Shown in pieces: positions 53,375 to 63,995 of a stretch of 64,000 nt of DNA. How positions within the stretch are numbered: position 1 is the stretch's first letter; the number at the start of each line of letters is the position of its first letter. The notes under the pieces are model-generated. The model was given only the letters and a program-made list of their open reading frames with translations, did not search any database and was not told the origin of the DNA. Origin of the DNA: CAVPUA01 sp963828015 (GTDB taxonomy: Bacteria; Actinomycetota; Actinomycetes; Mycobacteriales; Jatrophihabitantaceae); assembly GCA_963828015.1 (NCBI GenBank), contig CAWHCD010000004.1, positions 1 to 64,000 on the forward strand. Reading direction: 5' to 3'. The translations under genes and the position numbers were made by a program.

Positions 53375-54454
53375 GTGGCCAGAGACGAACGCGACGAGGC
53401 GCTGCGAGTGGTGCTCGCGACGGTCGCGCCGGGCACTCCCCTGCGTGACGGCCTCGAGCGAATCCTGCGCGGAAACACCGGAGCGCTGATCACGGTCGGT
53501 TGGGACCGCACTGTCGAGTCACTGTGCACCGGCGGGTTCTCCCTCGACGTGGAGTTCTCGGCCACCGGGCTACGCGAGCTGTGCAAGATGGACGGCGCGG
53601 TGGCCCTGACTACCGACGGATCGCGCATCGTCCGCGCGGCGACGCACATGATGCCCGATCCGGCCATTCCCACGCAGGAATCGGGCACCCGGCATCGGAC
53701 CGCCCAGCGGGTGTCGGTTCAGACCGGCTACCCGGTCATCTCGGTCTCGCAGTCGATGCGCATCATCTCGCTCTACCTGGATTCGCGTCGCTATGTGCTG
53801 GCCCCGTCGAGTGAGTTGCTGTCGCGCGCCAACCAGGCCATCGCCACGCTCGAGCGCTACAAGGCCCGCCTGGACGAGGTCTCGAGCACGCTGTCGGCAC
53901 TGGAGATCGAAGACCTGGTCACGCTGCGCGACGCGATGATCGTGGCACAACGACTCGAGATGGTGCGCCGCATCGCCGATGAGATCGAGGGCTACGTCGT
54001 CGAACTCGGCACCGACGGACGGCTGCTGGCGCTGCAGCTGGACGAGCTCCTCGCCGGGGTCGATCTCGATCGCGAGCTGATCGTGCGCGACTACCTGCCC
54101 GTCGCCGGGCGCCGGGCGCGCACGGTCGAACAGGTGGTGGCCGATCTGGGTGAGCTGTCCTCGACCGAGCTGCTCGACCTGTCCACCGTCGCCCAGGCGA
54201 TGGGCTACGGGGCGGCACCGGAGGCCCTCGACGTCGCGGCCAGCCCGCGGGGGTACCGCCTGCTGGCCCGCGTGCCGCGACTTCCCCCGGCGATCCTGGA
54301 ACGGGTCGTCGATCACTTCGGGGTGCTGCAGAAGCTGCTGGCCGCCACCGCCGAGGACCTGCAACTCGTCGAGGGAGTCGGCGAGGCCCGGGCCCGGACG
54401 GTCCGCGAAGCCCTCTCGCGCATGGCCGAGACGTCGATGATCGAGCGCTACTAG
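53375..54454 (+). CDS. disA: Diadenylate cyclase, DNA integrity scanning protein
   Basis: Makes the second messenger c-di-AMP from two ATP and responds to branched DNA. The 359-residue protein has the DAC domain with DGA (CKMDGAVALT) and RHRTA (ESGTRHRTAQRVS), a helical spine and a C-terminal helix-hairpin-helix (LQLVEGVGEARARTVREAL). It follows radA directly; in other bacteria RadA inhibits DisA. Its stop shares CTAG with the convergent membrane-protein gene. All catalytic motifs are intact, so c-di-AMP signalling is likely present. Confidence 0.96.
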   Translation: MARDERDEALRVVLATVAPGTPLRDGLERILRGNTGALITVGWDRTVESLCTGGFSLDVEFSATGLRELCKMDGAVALTTDGSRIVRAATHMMPDPAIPTQESGTRHRTAQRVSVQTGYPVISVSQSMRIISLYLDSRRYVLAPSSELLSRANQAIATLERYKARLDEVSSTLSALEIEDLVTLRDAMIVAQRLEMVRRIADEIEGYVVELGTDGRLLALQLDELLAGVDLDRELIVRDYLPVAGRRARTVEQVVADLGELSSTELLDLSTVAQAMGYGAAPEALDVAASPRGYRLLARVPRLPPAILERVVDHFGVLQKLLAATAEDLQLVEGVGEARARTVREALSRMAETSMIERY

Positions 54455-55104
54455 CCGGTGATGGCGAACTGCGCCGGCGTGCCCTGCTGCCCGGACAGGT
54501 AGGCGTTGAGGGTGTACGTGCCGGCCCCGACCCGTTGGCGGGTGCCGCAACCGACCTGGGATGAGTAACCCGACCACACCAGGGTCTTGGCCACCGTGGT
54601 GTTGATCGGCAGCGTCTCCATGTCCGGCGTCGGGTCGATCTTGCAGTCGTGACTGCCCCAGACGCGGGCGGCGCCGTTGTAGATCTGGAACTCGATCTGG
54701 ACGTCGCCGAGTGCGGCCGTGCACGGGGCGGCCCCGGTGTTGGTCACCTGCATGGCCACGACCGGCTGATCGCCGACCTTGTAGGTCGGCTTGTCGGTCG
54801 CCGCGGCGATCTTGAGCTGCGCCGGAGCGCAGGCGGCGATCGCCGCGGCGCTCGAAGGCGGTGGGGTACTGGCCGGAGTGGTCTTGTCCACTGCACTGCT
54901 CGAGGGCGCGACGCTCGTCGACGGCGCCGGCGCGGAATGGGTCGCCGTCGTAGTGCTCGCCCCGGCCGCGCTCGGGGCGTCCGTGGTCCTGAGCGAGTGG
55001 ACCGTGATCACCGTCAAGAGCACGACCAACAAGATCACCGCCAGCAGCACGACACGGCGGCGCCAGTACACACGGGGCGGCAGGGATCCGACTGGGTGCA
55101 GCAT
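54451..55104 (-). CDS. Membrane-anchored extracytoplasmic protein (Rv3587c position)
   Basis: A 217-residue protein with one N-terminal membrane helix (RRRVVLLAVILLVVLLTVITVHSL, residues 16-38, positive side inside), a Thr/Ser/Pro/Ala linker to about residue 88, and a beta-rich extracellular domain with several Cys (AACAPAQL, APCTAAL, SHDCKI, QVGCGTR). These Cys could form disulfides. No enzyme motif is seen. The position between disA and mutY corresponds to a conserved mycobacterial membrane protein. The stop overlaps disA in CTAG. Confidence 0.8.
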   Translation of the reverse strand: MLHPVGSLPPRVYWRRRVVLLAVILLVVLLTVITVHSLRTTDAPSAAGASTTTATHSAPAPSTSVAPSSSAVDKTTPASTPPPSSAAAIAACAPAQLKIAAATDKPTYKVGDQPVVAMQVTNTGAAPCTAALGDVQIEFQIYNGAARVWGSHDCKIDPTPDMETLPINTTVAKTLVWSGYSSQVGCGTRQRVGAGTYTLNAYLSGQQGTPAQFAITG

Positions 55105-55172
55105 GACGTTCGCAGATTAGCCGAGCGCCCTGGGTGATCACCGGCCCCGCGCCGCATGCGAGCATCAGCGAC

Positions 55173-56042
55173 GTGAGCTCCGGCCTGGTCGCCCCGCTCG
55201 TGGCGTGGTATCGCGCCAACGCCCGGGTGTTGCCGTGGCGCGCACGCGACGTCAGCCCGTGGGCGGTGTTGGTCAGTGAGGTGATGCTGCAGCAGACACC
55301 GGTGGCCCGAGTCGTTCCGGTCTACCGCGACTGGATGCAGCGCTGGCCCGACGCGACGGCGCTGGCGGCAGCTACCCGCGGAGACGCGGTCCGAATGTGG
55401 GGCAAGCTCGGCTATCCCCGCCGCGCGGTTCGCCTGCACAGCTGCGCACTGGCCGTCGTGGAGCACCACGGCGGTGTCGTGCCGCAGCAGGTAGGCGTCC
55501 TGCTGACGCTGCCCGGGGTCGGGGCCTACACGGCCCGGGCCGTGGCCGTCTTCGCCTACGGGCAACGCGAGCCGGTGGTCGATACGAACGTGCGCCGCGT
55601 CGTGTCCCGAGCGGTGTTCGGTGAGCCGGCCGCCCGTGCGCCCGCGTCCTCGGATCTGGCCACCGTCGAAGCGTTGCTGCCGGCCGACCCGGCCCGGGCC
55701 GCGGAGTTCAGCATCGCGCTGATGGAGCTAGGCGCGCTCGTCTGCACCGCCCGGGCGCCGGGTTGCCCCGGCTGCCCGTTGTTCGACCAGTGCGCGTGGG
55801 TGGCGGCGGGCTCGCCGGCCTATGACGGGCCGGCCCCGCGTTCCCAGCCCTTCACCGGCACCGACCGGCAGGTGCGCGGACTGCTGTTGGACGTCCTGCG
55901 CGGCAATGACACCTCGGTCTCGCTGGCCCAGCTGGACGCGAGCTGGCCCGACCCGGTGCAGCGGACCCGCGCGCTCGAGGCCCTGATCGCGGACGGCCTG
56001 ATCGAAGCGCTGGGCGACGGACGGTACGCGCTGCCTGGCTGA
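55173..56042 (+). CDS. mutY: Adenine DNA glycosylase
   Basis: Removes adenine mispaired with 8-oxoguanine. The 289-residue HhH-GPD protein has SEVMLQQTPVARVVPVYRDWM (catalytic Glu), LTLPGVGAYTARAVAVFAYG (helix-hairpin-helix), EPVVDTNVRRVVSR (catalytic Asp) and the 4Fe-4S loop CTARAPGCPGCPLFDQC (C-x6-C-x2-C-x5-C). GTG 55173 is used; GTG 55134 adds 13 residues. The C-terminal NUDIX-like recognition domain is absent, as in actinobacterial MutY. It follows the membrane-protein gene divergently, and a palindrome and a hairpin follow it. Confidence 0.93.
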   Translation: MSSGLVAPLVAWYRANARVLPWRARDVSPWAVLVSEVMLQQTPVARVVPVYRDWMQRWPDATALAAATRGDAVRMWGKLGYPRRAVRLHSCALAVVEHHGGVVPQQVGVLLTLPGVGAYTARAVAVFAYGQREPVVDTNVRRVVSRAVFGEPAARAPASSDLATVEALLPADPARAAEFSIALMELGALVCTARAPGCPGCPLFDQCAWVAAGSPAYDGPAPRSQPFTGTDRQVRGLLLDVLRGNDTSVSLAQLDASWPDPVQRTRALEALIADGLIEALGDGRYALPG

Positions 56043-56051
56043 GCTTGCCTG

Positions 56052-56109
56052 CCTTGATCAACAGGCAGTTTTGGCCGCCCTGGCGACCAAAAGTACCTGT
56101 TGATCAAGG
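56052..56109 (+). repeat. Intergenic palindrome, copy 2
   Basis: CCTTGATCAACAGG (56052-56065) pairs with CCTGTTGATCAAGG (56096-56109), and the inner TTTTGGCCGCC pairs with GGCGACCAAAA around a CT turn. It lies 10 bases after mutY. The core is nearly that of copy 1 at 42410-42457 but the arms are unrelated in sequence. Confidence 0.8.
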
Positions 56110-56121
56110 GAAGATGAGCCA

Positions 56122-56166
56122 AAGCTTGAGGCCCGCTTCCGCGATGCGGAAACGGGCCTCGAGCTT
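56122..56166. terminator. Strong hairpin between mutY and clpC
   Basis: A 21-bp stem with two mismatches (AAGCTTGAGGCCCG and matching CGGGCCTCGAGCTT as outer parts) around a GAT loop, 16 bases beyond the clpC stop and 80 beyond mutY. It can act in both directions but sits closest to clpC. Confidence 0.8.
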
Positions 56167-56181
56167 GAACTGGAGTAGCGG

Positions 56182-58674
<2,493 letters not shown>

Positions 58675-58783
58675 TGCCTAGCTCCTTCCGCGCAGCCCCG
58701 CTAATACCCTGACTCTAGTCGTCCGGCCTGAGGCAGCTACCTGCAGAACGGTTCCCGGCCCCCCGGAATGCCCCAGTCCTGTC

Positions 58784-58797
58784 CGCTGGCAGCGAAC
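58784..58797 (-). promoter_or_regulatory. ClgR-type operator upstream of clpC
   Basis: On the minus strand the site reads GTTCGC-TGCCA-GCG, an exact fit to the GTTCGC-N5-GCG core reported for Streptomyces ClgR boxes. It is about 110 bases before the clpC start. ClgR activates clp genes in actinobacteria. The motif is short, so chance is possible. Confidence 0.55.
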
Positions 58798-58810
58798 CTC
58801 GCAACGGGAT

Positions 58811-58852
58811 CGAGGACGTTCGCGCACCCGACTGGGCACTCGAACGTCCTCG
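58811..58852 (-). terminator. Hairpin after lsr2
   Basis: CGAGGACGTTCG (58811-58822) and CGAACGTCCTCG (58841-58852) are perfect 12-bp arms around an 18-base loop, 30 bases after the lsr2 stop and upstream of the clpC promoter region. It most likely ends the lsr2 transcript. Confidence 0.7.
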
Positions 58853-58882
58853 AAGGTCCGGAAAACTGGGCGCCTGACGGCG

Positions 58883-59218
58883 TCAGTGGGCGGCTTCGTA
58901 GGCCTCGACGATCGTGGCCGGAATGCGCCCGCGGTCGCTGACCGCGTGCCCGTTCGTCCGCGCCCACTCGCGAATCGCCTGGATGCGTTCGCGGTCTGAC
59001 CGCGCCGAGGAACGGCCCGCACCGCGTCGGCCCGACGAGGCCCGGCCGGCCCGACGACCGCTGCCGATATAGGGCGCCAAGGCGTCGCGCAGGCGGGCCG
59101 CGTTCTTCTTCGAGAGATCAATCTCATAAGTGTTGCCGTCAATACCGAAGGTCACGGTTTCAACAGCGGTCCCGCCGTCGATGTCATCTTCGAGGATGAC
59201 TTGAACGCGCTGCGCCAT
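58883..59218 (-). CDS. lsr2: Lsr2 nucleoid-associated silencer
   Basis: A 111-residue H-NS-like protein that coats AT-rich DNA and silences foreign genes. The N-terminal dimer domain is AQRVQVILEDDIDGGTAVETVTFGIDGNTYEIDLSKKNAARLRDAL, followed by a basic Ser/Arg/Gly linker and the C-terminal DNA-binding IQAIREWARTNGHAVSDRGRIPATIVEAY with the RGR minor-groove hook. ATG 59218 fits exactly. It lies between lysS and clpC, the order seen in mycobacteria. An AT-rich gap upstream suggests self-regulation. Confidence 0.96.
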   Translation of the reverse strand: MAQRVQVILEDDIDGGTAVETVTFGIDGNTYEIDLSKKNAARLRDALAPYIGSGRRAGRASSGRRGAGRSSARSDRERIQAIREWARTNGHAVSDRGRIPATIVEAYEAAH

Positions 59219-59227
59219 TACTGCTCC

Positions 59228-59250
59228 TACCAATCATTGGACTATTGGTA
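59228..59250. promoter_or_regulatory. AT-rich inverted repeat upstream of lsr2
   Basis: TACCAAT and ATTGGTA form 7-bp arms with nine bases between, ten bases before the lsr2 start. The 84-base gap 59219-59302 is far more AT-rich than its surroundings, which is the kind of DNA Lsr2 binds; self-repression is possible. Confidence 0.4.
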
Positions 59251-59302
59251 CGAGCATAGGCCTACTAAGGGCCAAAACAACACTTTCGGGCCTGGAGAAA
59301 AA

Positions 59303-60799
59303 TCATAAGGGTTTGAGAAGTGGATAGAGAATCGTTTCACGAATACTTCGCCGCCCGGTCAGCAGCATGACCAGGCGGTCGACGCCCATACCCATGCCAC
59401 CCGTCGGCGGCATTCCGTACTCGAGTGCGCGCAGAAAGTCCTCGTCGAGTTCCATCGCCTCGGGATCGCCCTTTGCCGCGGCCAGCGATTGGCTTACCAA
59501 GCGCCGTCGCTGTTCCACCGGATCGACCATCTCCGAATAGGCCGGAGCGATCTCCATACCGCCGATTATCAGGTCCCAGGCCTCAGCCAGGCGAGGGTCA
59601 TCGCGGTGCGGACGGGCCAATGGCCGCACGTCAGCGGGGTAGTCGCGCACGAACACCGGCTGCACCAAGGTGTGTTCGACCAGCTTCTCGTAGAGTTCGA
59701 GCAGGATCTGTCCGACTGACCAGTCAGGCTGCAATGCGACGCCGCGAGCCTGGGCAAATCCCACCAGTTCGGCCGCCGAGGTGTCGACGGTGACCTCCGT
59801 ACCGACCGCCGCGGAGACGAGTTCGTGGATGGTGCTGCTCTGCCATGCGCCGGTGAGGTCGATCTCGACGCCCTCGGCGGTGACCGGCACGCTCACCCCG
59901 ACGGCCGACGCGGCGTTGAGGATGAGCTCGCGGGTCAACACCGCCATCGTGTCGTAGTCGCCGTAGGACTCATACGCCTCGAGCATCGTGTATTCGGGTG
60001 AGTGGGTGGAGTCCACGCCCTCGTTGCGAAACGCCGGCCCGATCTCGTAGACCTTTTCAACGCCGCCCACGATCGTTCGCTTCAGAAACAGTTCGGTGGC
60101 GATGCGTAGTGACATTTGCTGGTCGAAGGCGTTGAGATGAGTGTGAAAAGGACGCGCCGCGGCTCCACCGTGAATCGATTGCAGAACCGGAGTAGTGACC
60201 TCGACATAGCCGCGGTCATTGAGCGTCTCCCGTAGCGAGCGCACGATCGCGGCCCGTTGGTGGACCATCTCCCGGGCCTCGGGCCGCACGATCAGGTCGA
60301 GGTAGCGCTGGCGGACGCGGGTCTCCTCATTCAGCGCCTTATGGGCCACCGGAAGCGGGCGCAACGCCTTCGCGGCGAGCTGCCACCGATCAGCCAGAAC
60401 CGACAGCTCACCTCGTTTGGAGGCGATCACCTCGCCCTCGGCGAAAACGATGTCGCCGAGGTCGACATCGCTTTTCCAGGCCGCCAGCGAATCCGCGCCC
60501 ACGTGATCGAGGGAAAGCATGATCTGCAACTCGACGCCCTCCTCGCGCAACGTGGCGAACGCGAGCTTGCCGGTATTGCGAATGAAGATCACTCGCCCGG
60601 CTACCCCGACGCGCTCCCCGGTCACGGTGTCCGCGGCGAGTTCGGGGTAGCGGGCCCGTACCTCGGCCAGCGTCGCGGTCCGAGCCACCCCGACCGGGAA
60701 GGGCGCCGTCGCCGGATCAGCCATCAGCCGGTCGTACTTCTCGCGGCGGATCCGGACTTGCTCGGGCAGGTCGTCGTCGATGTCCTCGGGCGCACTCAC
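59303..60799 (-). CDS. lysS: Lysyl-tRNA synthetase, class II
   Basis: Charges tRNA-Lys. The 498 residues have the N-terminal OB-fold (RVGVAGRVIFIRNTGKLAFATLREEGVELQIML), motif 1 (VHQRAAIVRSLRETLNDRGYVEVTTPVLQ), motif 2 (FRNEGVDSTHSPEYTMLEAYESYGDY) and motif 3 (GMGMGVDRLVMLLTGRRSIRETILYPLL). The GTG at 60799 is the start (SAPEDIDDDLPEQVRIRREKYDRL); the open frame continues upstream but is not protein-like. The gene is divergent from an ABC transporter with 40 bases between starts. In mycobacteria it follows coaX directly. Confidence 0.96.
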   Translation of the reverse strand: MSAPEDIDDDLPEQVRIRREKYDRLMADPATAPFPVGVARTATLAEVRARYPELAADTVTGERVGVAGRVIFIRNTGKLAFATLREEGVELQIMLSLDHVGADSLAAWKSDVDLGDIVFAEGEVIASKRGELSVLADRWQLAAKALRPLPVAHKALNEETRVRQRYLDLIVRPEAREMVHQRAAIVRSLRETLNDRGYVEVTTPVLQSIHGGAAARPFHTHLNAFDQQMSLRIATELFLKRTIVGGVEKVYEIGPAFRNEGVDSTHSPEYTMLEAYESYGDYDTMAVLTRELILNAASAVGVSVPVTAEGVEIDLTGAWQSSTIHELVSAAVGTEVTVDTSAAELVGFAQARGVALQPDWSVGQILLELYEKLVEHTLVQPVFVRDYPADVRPLARPHRDDPRLAEAWDLIIGGMEIAPAYSEMVDPVEQRRRLVSQSLAAAKGDPEAMELDEDFLRALEYGMPPTGGMGMGVDRLVMLLTGRRSIRETILYPLLKPL

Positions 60800-60839
60800 G
60801 CCGATCAGCCTATCGACGCCCGTGCGCAATAATCCGGGC

Positions 60840-61748
60840 GTGACACCGCCGACGTCCGGGATCGCCCTCAACGGGCTGATGAAGGCGTTCAAGACGCCCC
60901 AAGGGACCGTGCAGGCGGTCAACGGCGTCAGCATCGAGATCGCCGCCGGCGAGACGGTCGCCCTGCTCGGGCCCAACGGCGCCGGCAAGTCGACCACGAT
61001 CGACATGCTGCTCGGCCTGCTCCCACCCGATGCCGGGACGGTCACCCTGTTCGGCCGGACCCCGCCCGAGGCGATCAAGCTCGGGATGATCGGCGCGATG
61101 CTGCAGACCGGCGCGGTCCTGCGCGACCTGAGCGTCGCGGAGCTGGTGGACATGATGGGCGCGCTCTATCCGAGGCCGATGCCGGTCGCAGAGGTGCTGG
61201 AGCTGGCCGGCATCACCGAGCTGGCCGACCGCAAGACAAACAAGCTCTCCGGCGGGCAGACCCAGCGGGTCCGTTTCGCCGTCGCCATGGTGAGCAATCC
61301 GGACCTGTTGGTGCTCGATGAGCCCACCGTGGCCATGGACGTCGAGGCCCGCCGGGACTTCTGGGCCACCATGCGCGGCTTCACCTCCAGCGGCAAGACG
61401 GTCATCTTCGCCACGCACTACCTGGAGGAGGCTGACGACTTCGCCGACCGGATCATCCTGATGCGGGCCGGCGAGGTGGTGGCCGACGGACCGGGCACGG
61501 CGATCAAGGCCACTGTCGGACTGCGAGTCATTCGGGCCACCCTGCCGCAGGCCGACTCGGTGGCCCTGGCCGCGCTCCCCGGGGTCGCCCGCGTCGAGGC
61601 GCACGGCGATTCGGTGCTGCTCACCTGTTCGGATTCCGATGCCGCCCTCCGCGCGCTATTGATCGGCTACCCGGCGGCCCGCGACCTCGAAGTGACCGGC
61701 GCCGGACTCGAAGAGGCGTTCCTGCAGTTGACGGCGACGGACTCGATG
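60840..61748 (+). CDS. ABC transporter ATPase (DrrA-like), reads through into the permease frame
   Basis: An ABC-2 type ATPase: GPNGAGKST (Walker A), the Q-loop AMLQTGAV, LSGGQTQRVRFAVAM (signature), LLVLDEPTVAMD (Walker B) and FATHYLEEAD (H-loop), with a C-terminal extension ending FLQLTATD at about residue 300. As written there is no stop: the frame runs on into the permease. Removing one G of the GG at 61739-61740 would give TTR and a TGA overlapping the permease ATG at 61746 (ATGA), the usual layout, so the fusion is probably an insertion error. Start GTG 60840. Confidence 0.85.
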
Positions 61749-62484
61749 AACCGGACCTACTTCAAGTACGAGTTTCTGCGGCTGCTGCGCAACCGGCGGT
61801 TCTTCTTCTTTTCCCTCGTTTTCCCGCTCGCGCTGTTCCTGATATTCGGCCTGTCGAACAAGAACAGCACCGTCACCTTCGGGCCCGTACAGATCCGGTT
61901 CATCTTGTTCTACATGGTCGGGATGGCCGGCTACGGAGCGATGATGGCGACACTGGCCGGCGGGGCCCGCATCGCCGCCGAACGATCGGTCGGGTGGAAT
62001 CGCCAGCTGCGGCTGACCCCGCTCGGCGTGCCGACCTATTTCACGGCCAAGATCCTTTCGAGCTATTTCATGGCCCTGTTGAGCATTGCTGTTGCTGTTC
62101 GCCGCCGGGCTGATCTTCGGCGTCCACGTGCCCGGTCGGACTTGGCCGAGATGGTCGGGCTGATCCTGATCGGCTTGCTGCCCTTCGTCGGGATCGGCAT
62201 CCTCATGGGGCACCTGCTGACCGTGGACTCGATGGGGCCGGCCCTCGGCGGTCGGGCCGCGCTGTTCGCCTTGCTCGGCGGGATGTGGTTCCCCCTCACC
62301 TCCGGCAGCGCGTTGCAGAAGATCGGCGAGATACATCCCCTCCTACTGGATCAGCCAGGCGGCCCGGGTCGGCGTTGGCGAGACGGCCTGGCCGGCCAAG
62401 GGCTGGCTCGTGGTGGCGGTCTGGACCGTGGTCGCCGCCGCCCTGGCCGCCCGCGCCTACCAGCGCGACACGCAGCGGGTCTGA
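61746..62484 (+). pseudogene. ABC-2 type permease, several frame breaks
   Basis: From ATG 61746: MNRTYFKYEFLRLLRNRRFFFFSLVFPLALFLIF, then further helices (MVGMAGYGAMMATLAGG). Between about 62085 and 62145 the sense reads in another frame (LLLLFAAGLIFGVHVPGRTW) before returning to AEMVGLILIGLLPFVG, and from about 62330 it shifts again (YIPSYWISQAARVGVGE... to YQRDTQRV, stop 62482-62484). Each can be repaired by one-base changes, giving about 246 residues. With the ATPase it would export a lipid, drug or other small molecule. Errors in sequence are the likeliest cause. Confidence 0.75.
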
Positions 62485-62489
62485 GCCGC

Positions 62490-63249
62490 GTGCAGGACGA
62501 CGACCGCCACCGGCTGGCGGGAAGCTTCGACTCGGCGGCCGAGGTCTATGAGCGCGCGCGGCCGGAGTACGCCGACGCGGCCGTCGACTGGGCCCTGCCC
62601 AGCGGCGCCCAACGGGTGCTGGATCTGGCTGCGGGCACCGGCAAGCTGACCCGCGCGCTGGCCGCGCGTGGCCTGGAGGTCATCGCCATCGACATCTCGG
62701 CCGGCCATGTTGGCCCAGCTGCACGAGCAGCTGCCCCAGGTGCAGACCCGGATCGGCCGCGCCGAGGCCATCGGCCTGCCCAATGCGAGCGTGGACGCCA
62801 TCTTCATCGGCTCGGCGCTGCACTGGTTCGACCGCCCGGCCGCCGACATCGAGATGGCGCGGGTGCTGCGGCCCGGCGGCATCGTCGCCAGCTTCCGCAA
62901 CCGGCGCGACTCGTCGGTCGCCTGGGTGCGGGCGCTGAGCGACTACATGAAGACGGTCTCCTCCGACGATCCCCACCACGAGCGCCCGCCCAGCCGGCTG
63001 GCGCCGGCGCATTTCGGTCCCCCCGAGCAGCGGGCGTTTCGGTACAACCAGCCGATGACCGCAGACCGGCTGGCCGAGCTGGTCTCCTCGCGCTCCTACG
63101 TCATCGCGATGGAACCCGAGCAGCGCGAACAGGTGAAGGCGCACGTGCGCGAACTCGCGCGGACCCATCCTGACCTGCGCGGTCACGAGCACTTCCAGCT
63201 GCCCTACCTGAGCACGGTCGATCGCAGCGTTCAGACGTTGCGGTCGTAG
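62490..63249 (+). pseudogene. SAM-dependent class I methyltransferase, one-base frameshift
   Basis: From GTG 62490: AGSFDSAAEVYERARPEYADAAVDWAL (typical N-terminus of the UbiE-like type), VLDLAAGTGKLTRALAARGLEVIAIDIS (SAM-binding motif I), then a break. It continues as MLAQLHEQLPQVQTRIGRAEAIGLPNASVDAIFIGSALHWFDRP and VLRPGGIVASFRNRRD. Dropping one G of the GG at 62703-62704 joins the parts into about 252 residues. The substrate is unknown. Its end overlaps the convergent coaX by 19 bases. Confidence 0.82.
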
Positions 63250-63995
63250 ATCAGCCGCAGTCCGAGCAGCGTCAGATCGGGCTCGTGCCGGGTCAGCGAC
63301 TCGCTGATCTCGACCATCAGCGGGGCCAGGCCCCCGGTGGCGATCACCGCCACCGAATCGGGGTCGTCCGGCACCAGCGCCCGGCGCAGCCGGGCCACCA
63401 TGCCGTCGACCTGACCGGCGAAACCGTAGAGGATGCCCGACTGCAGCGCCTCGACCGTGCTCTTGCCGATCGGGCTGCGCGGCTCGACCAGCTCGACCAT
63501 GCGCAGCTGCGCGGCGCGCCCGGCCAGCGCGTCCAGGCTGATCTCGATGCCCGGCGCCAACGCACCGCCCAGGAAGTCGCCGTTGGGACCGACGACGTCG
63601 AAGTTGGTGCTCGTCCCGAAGTCGACCACGATCGCCGGGCCGCCGACGAGGTGGAACGCGGCCAGCGTATTGACGATCCGGTCGGCGCCGACCTCCTTCG
63701 GGTTGTCGTACTGCAGCCCGACTCCGGTCCGGATGCCCGGTTCGACGATCACGGTCGGCACGTCGGCGTAGTAGGCGGTCAGCATGCCGCGCAGCTCGCG
63801 CAGCGCGGCCGGCACGGTCGAACAGGCGCTGATACCAGTGATCAAGCGATCGGCCAGCAGTCCGCGAAACGTCAGCGCCAGCTCGTCGGCGGTGTCGCGG
63901 GCGTCGGTCTTGACCCGCCAGAAGCGGTCGAGGCGCTCCCCGTCGAAGAGGCCGAAGACGGTGTTGGTGTTGCCGATGTCGATGGCGAGCAGCAC
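63231..63995 (-). CDS. coaX: Type III pantothenate kinase
   Basis: First step of coenzyme A synthesis: phosphorylates pantothenate, using the ASKHA fold and monovalent cations, and not feedback-inhibited by CoA. The 254 residues show MLLAIDIGNTNTVFGLFDG (phosphate loop), QYDNPKEVGADRIVNTLAAF, AIVVDFGTSTNFDVVGPNGDFLGGALAPGIEISLDAL and AVIATGGLAP. The gene is complete, six bases from the window end. In mycobacteria coaX lies next to lysS; here the ABC transporter and methyltransferase genes lie between. Confidence 0.96.
   Translation of the reverse strand: MLLAIDIGNTNTVFGLFDGERLDRFWRVKTDARDTADELALTFRGLLADRLITGISACSTVPAALRELRGMLTAYYADVPTVIVEPGIRTGVGLQYDNPKEVGADRIVNTLAAFHLVGGPAIVVDFGTSTNFDVVGPNGDFLGGALAPGIEISLDALAGRAAQLRMVELVEPRSPIGKSTVEALQSGILYGFAGQVDGMVARLRRALVPDDPDSVAVIATGGLAPLMVEISESLTRHEPDLTLLGLRLIYDRNV

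Noticed and set aside
60840..62484. A natural ATPase-permease fusion protein
   Set aside because: The permease ATG sits in an ATGA context that would be an ordinary overlap after removing one G, and the region carries other one-base breaks, so an error is the simpler reading.
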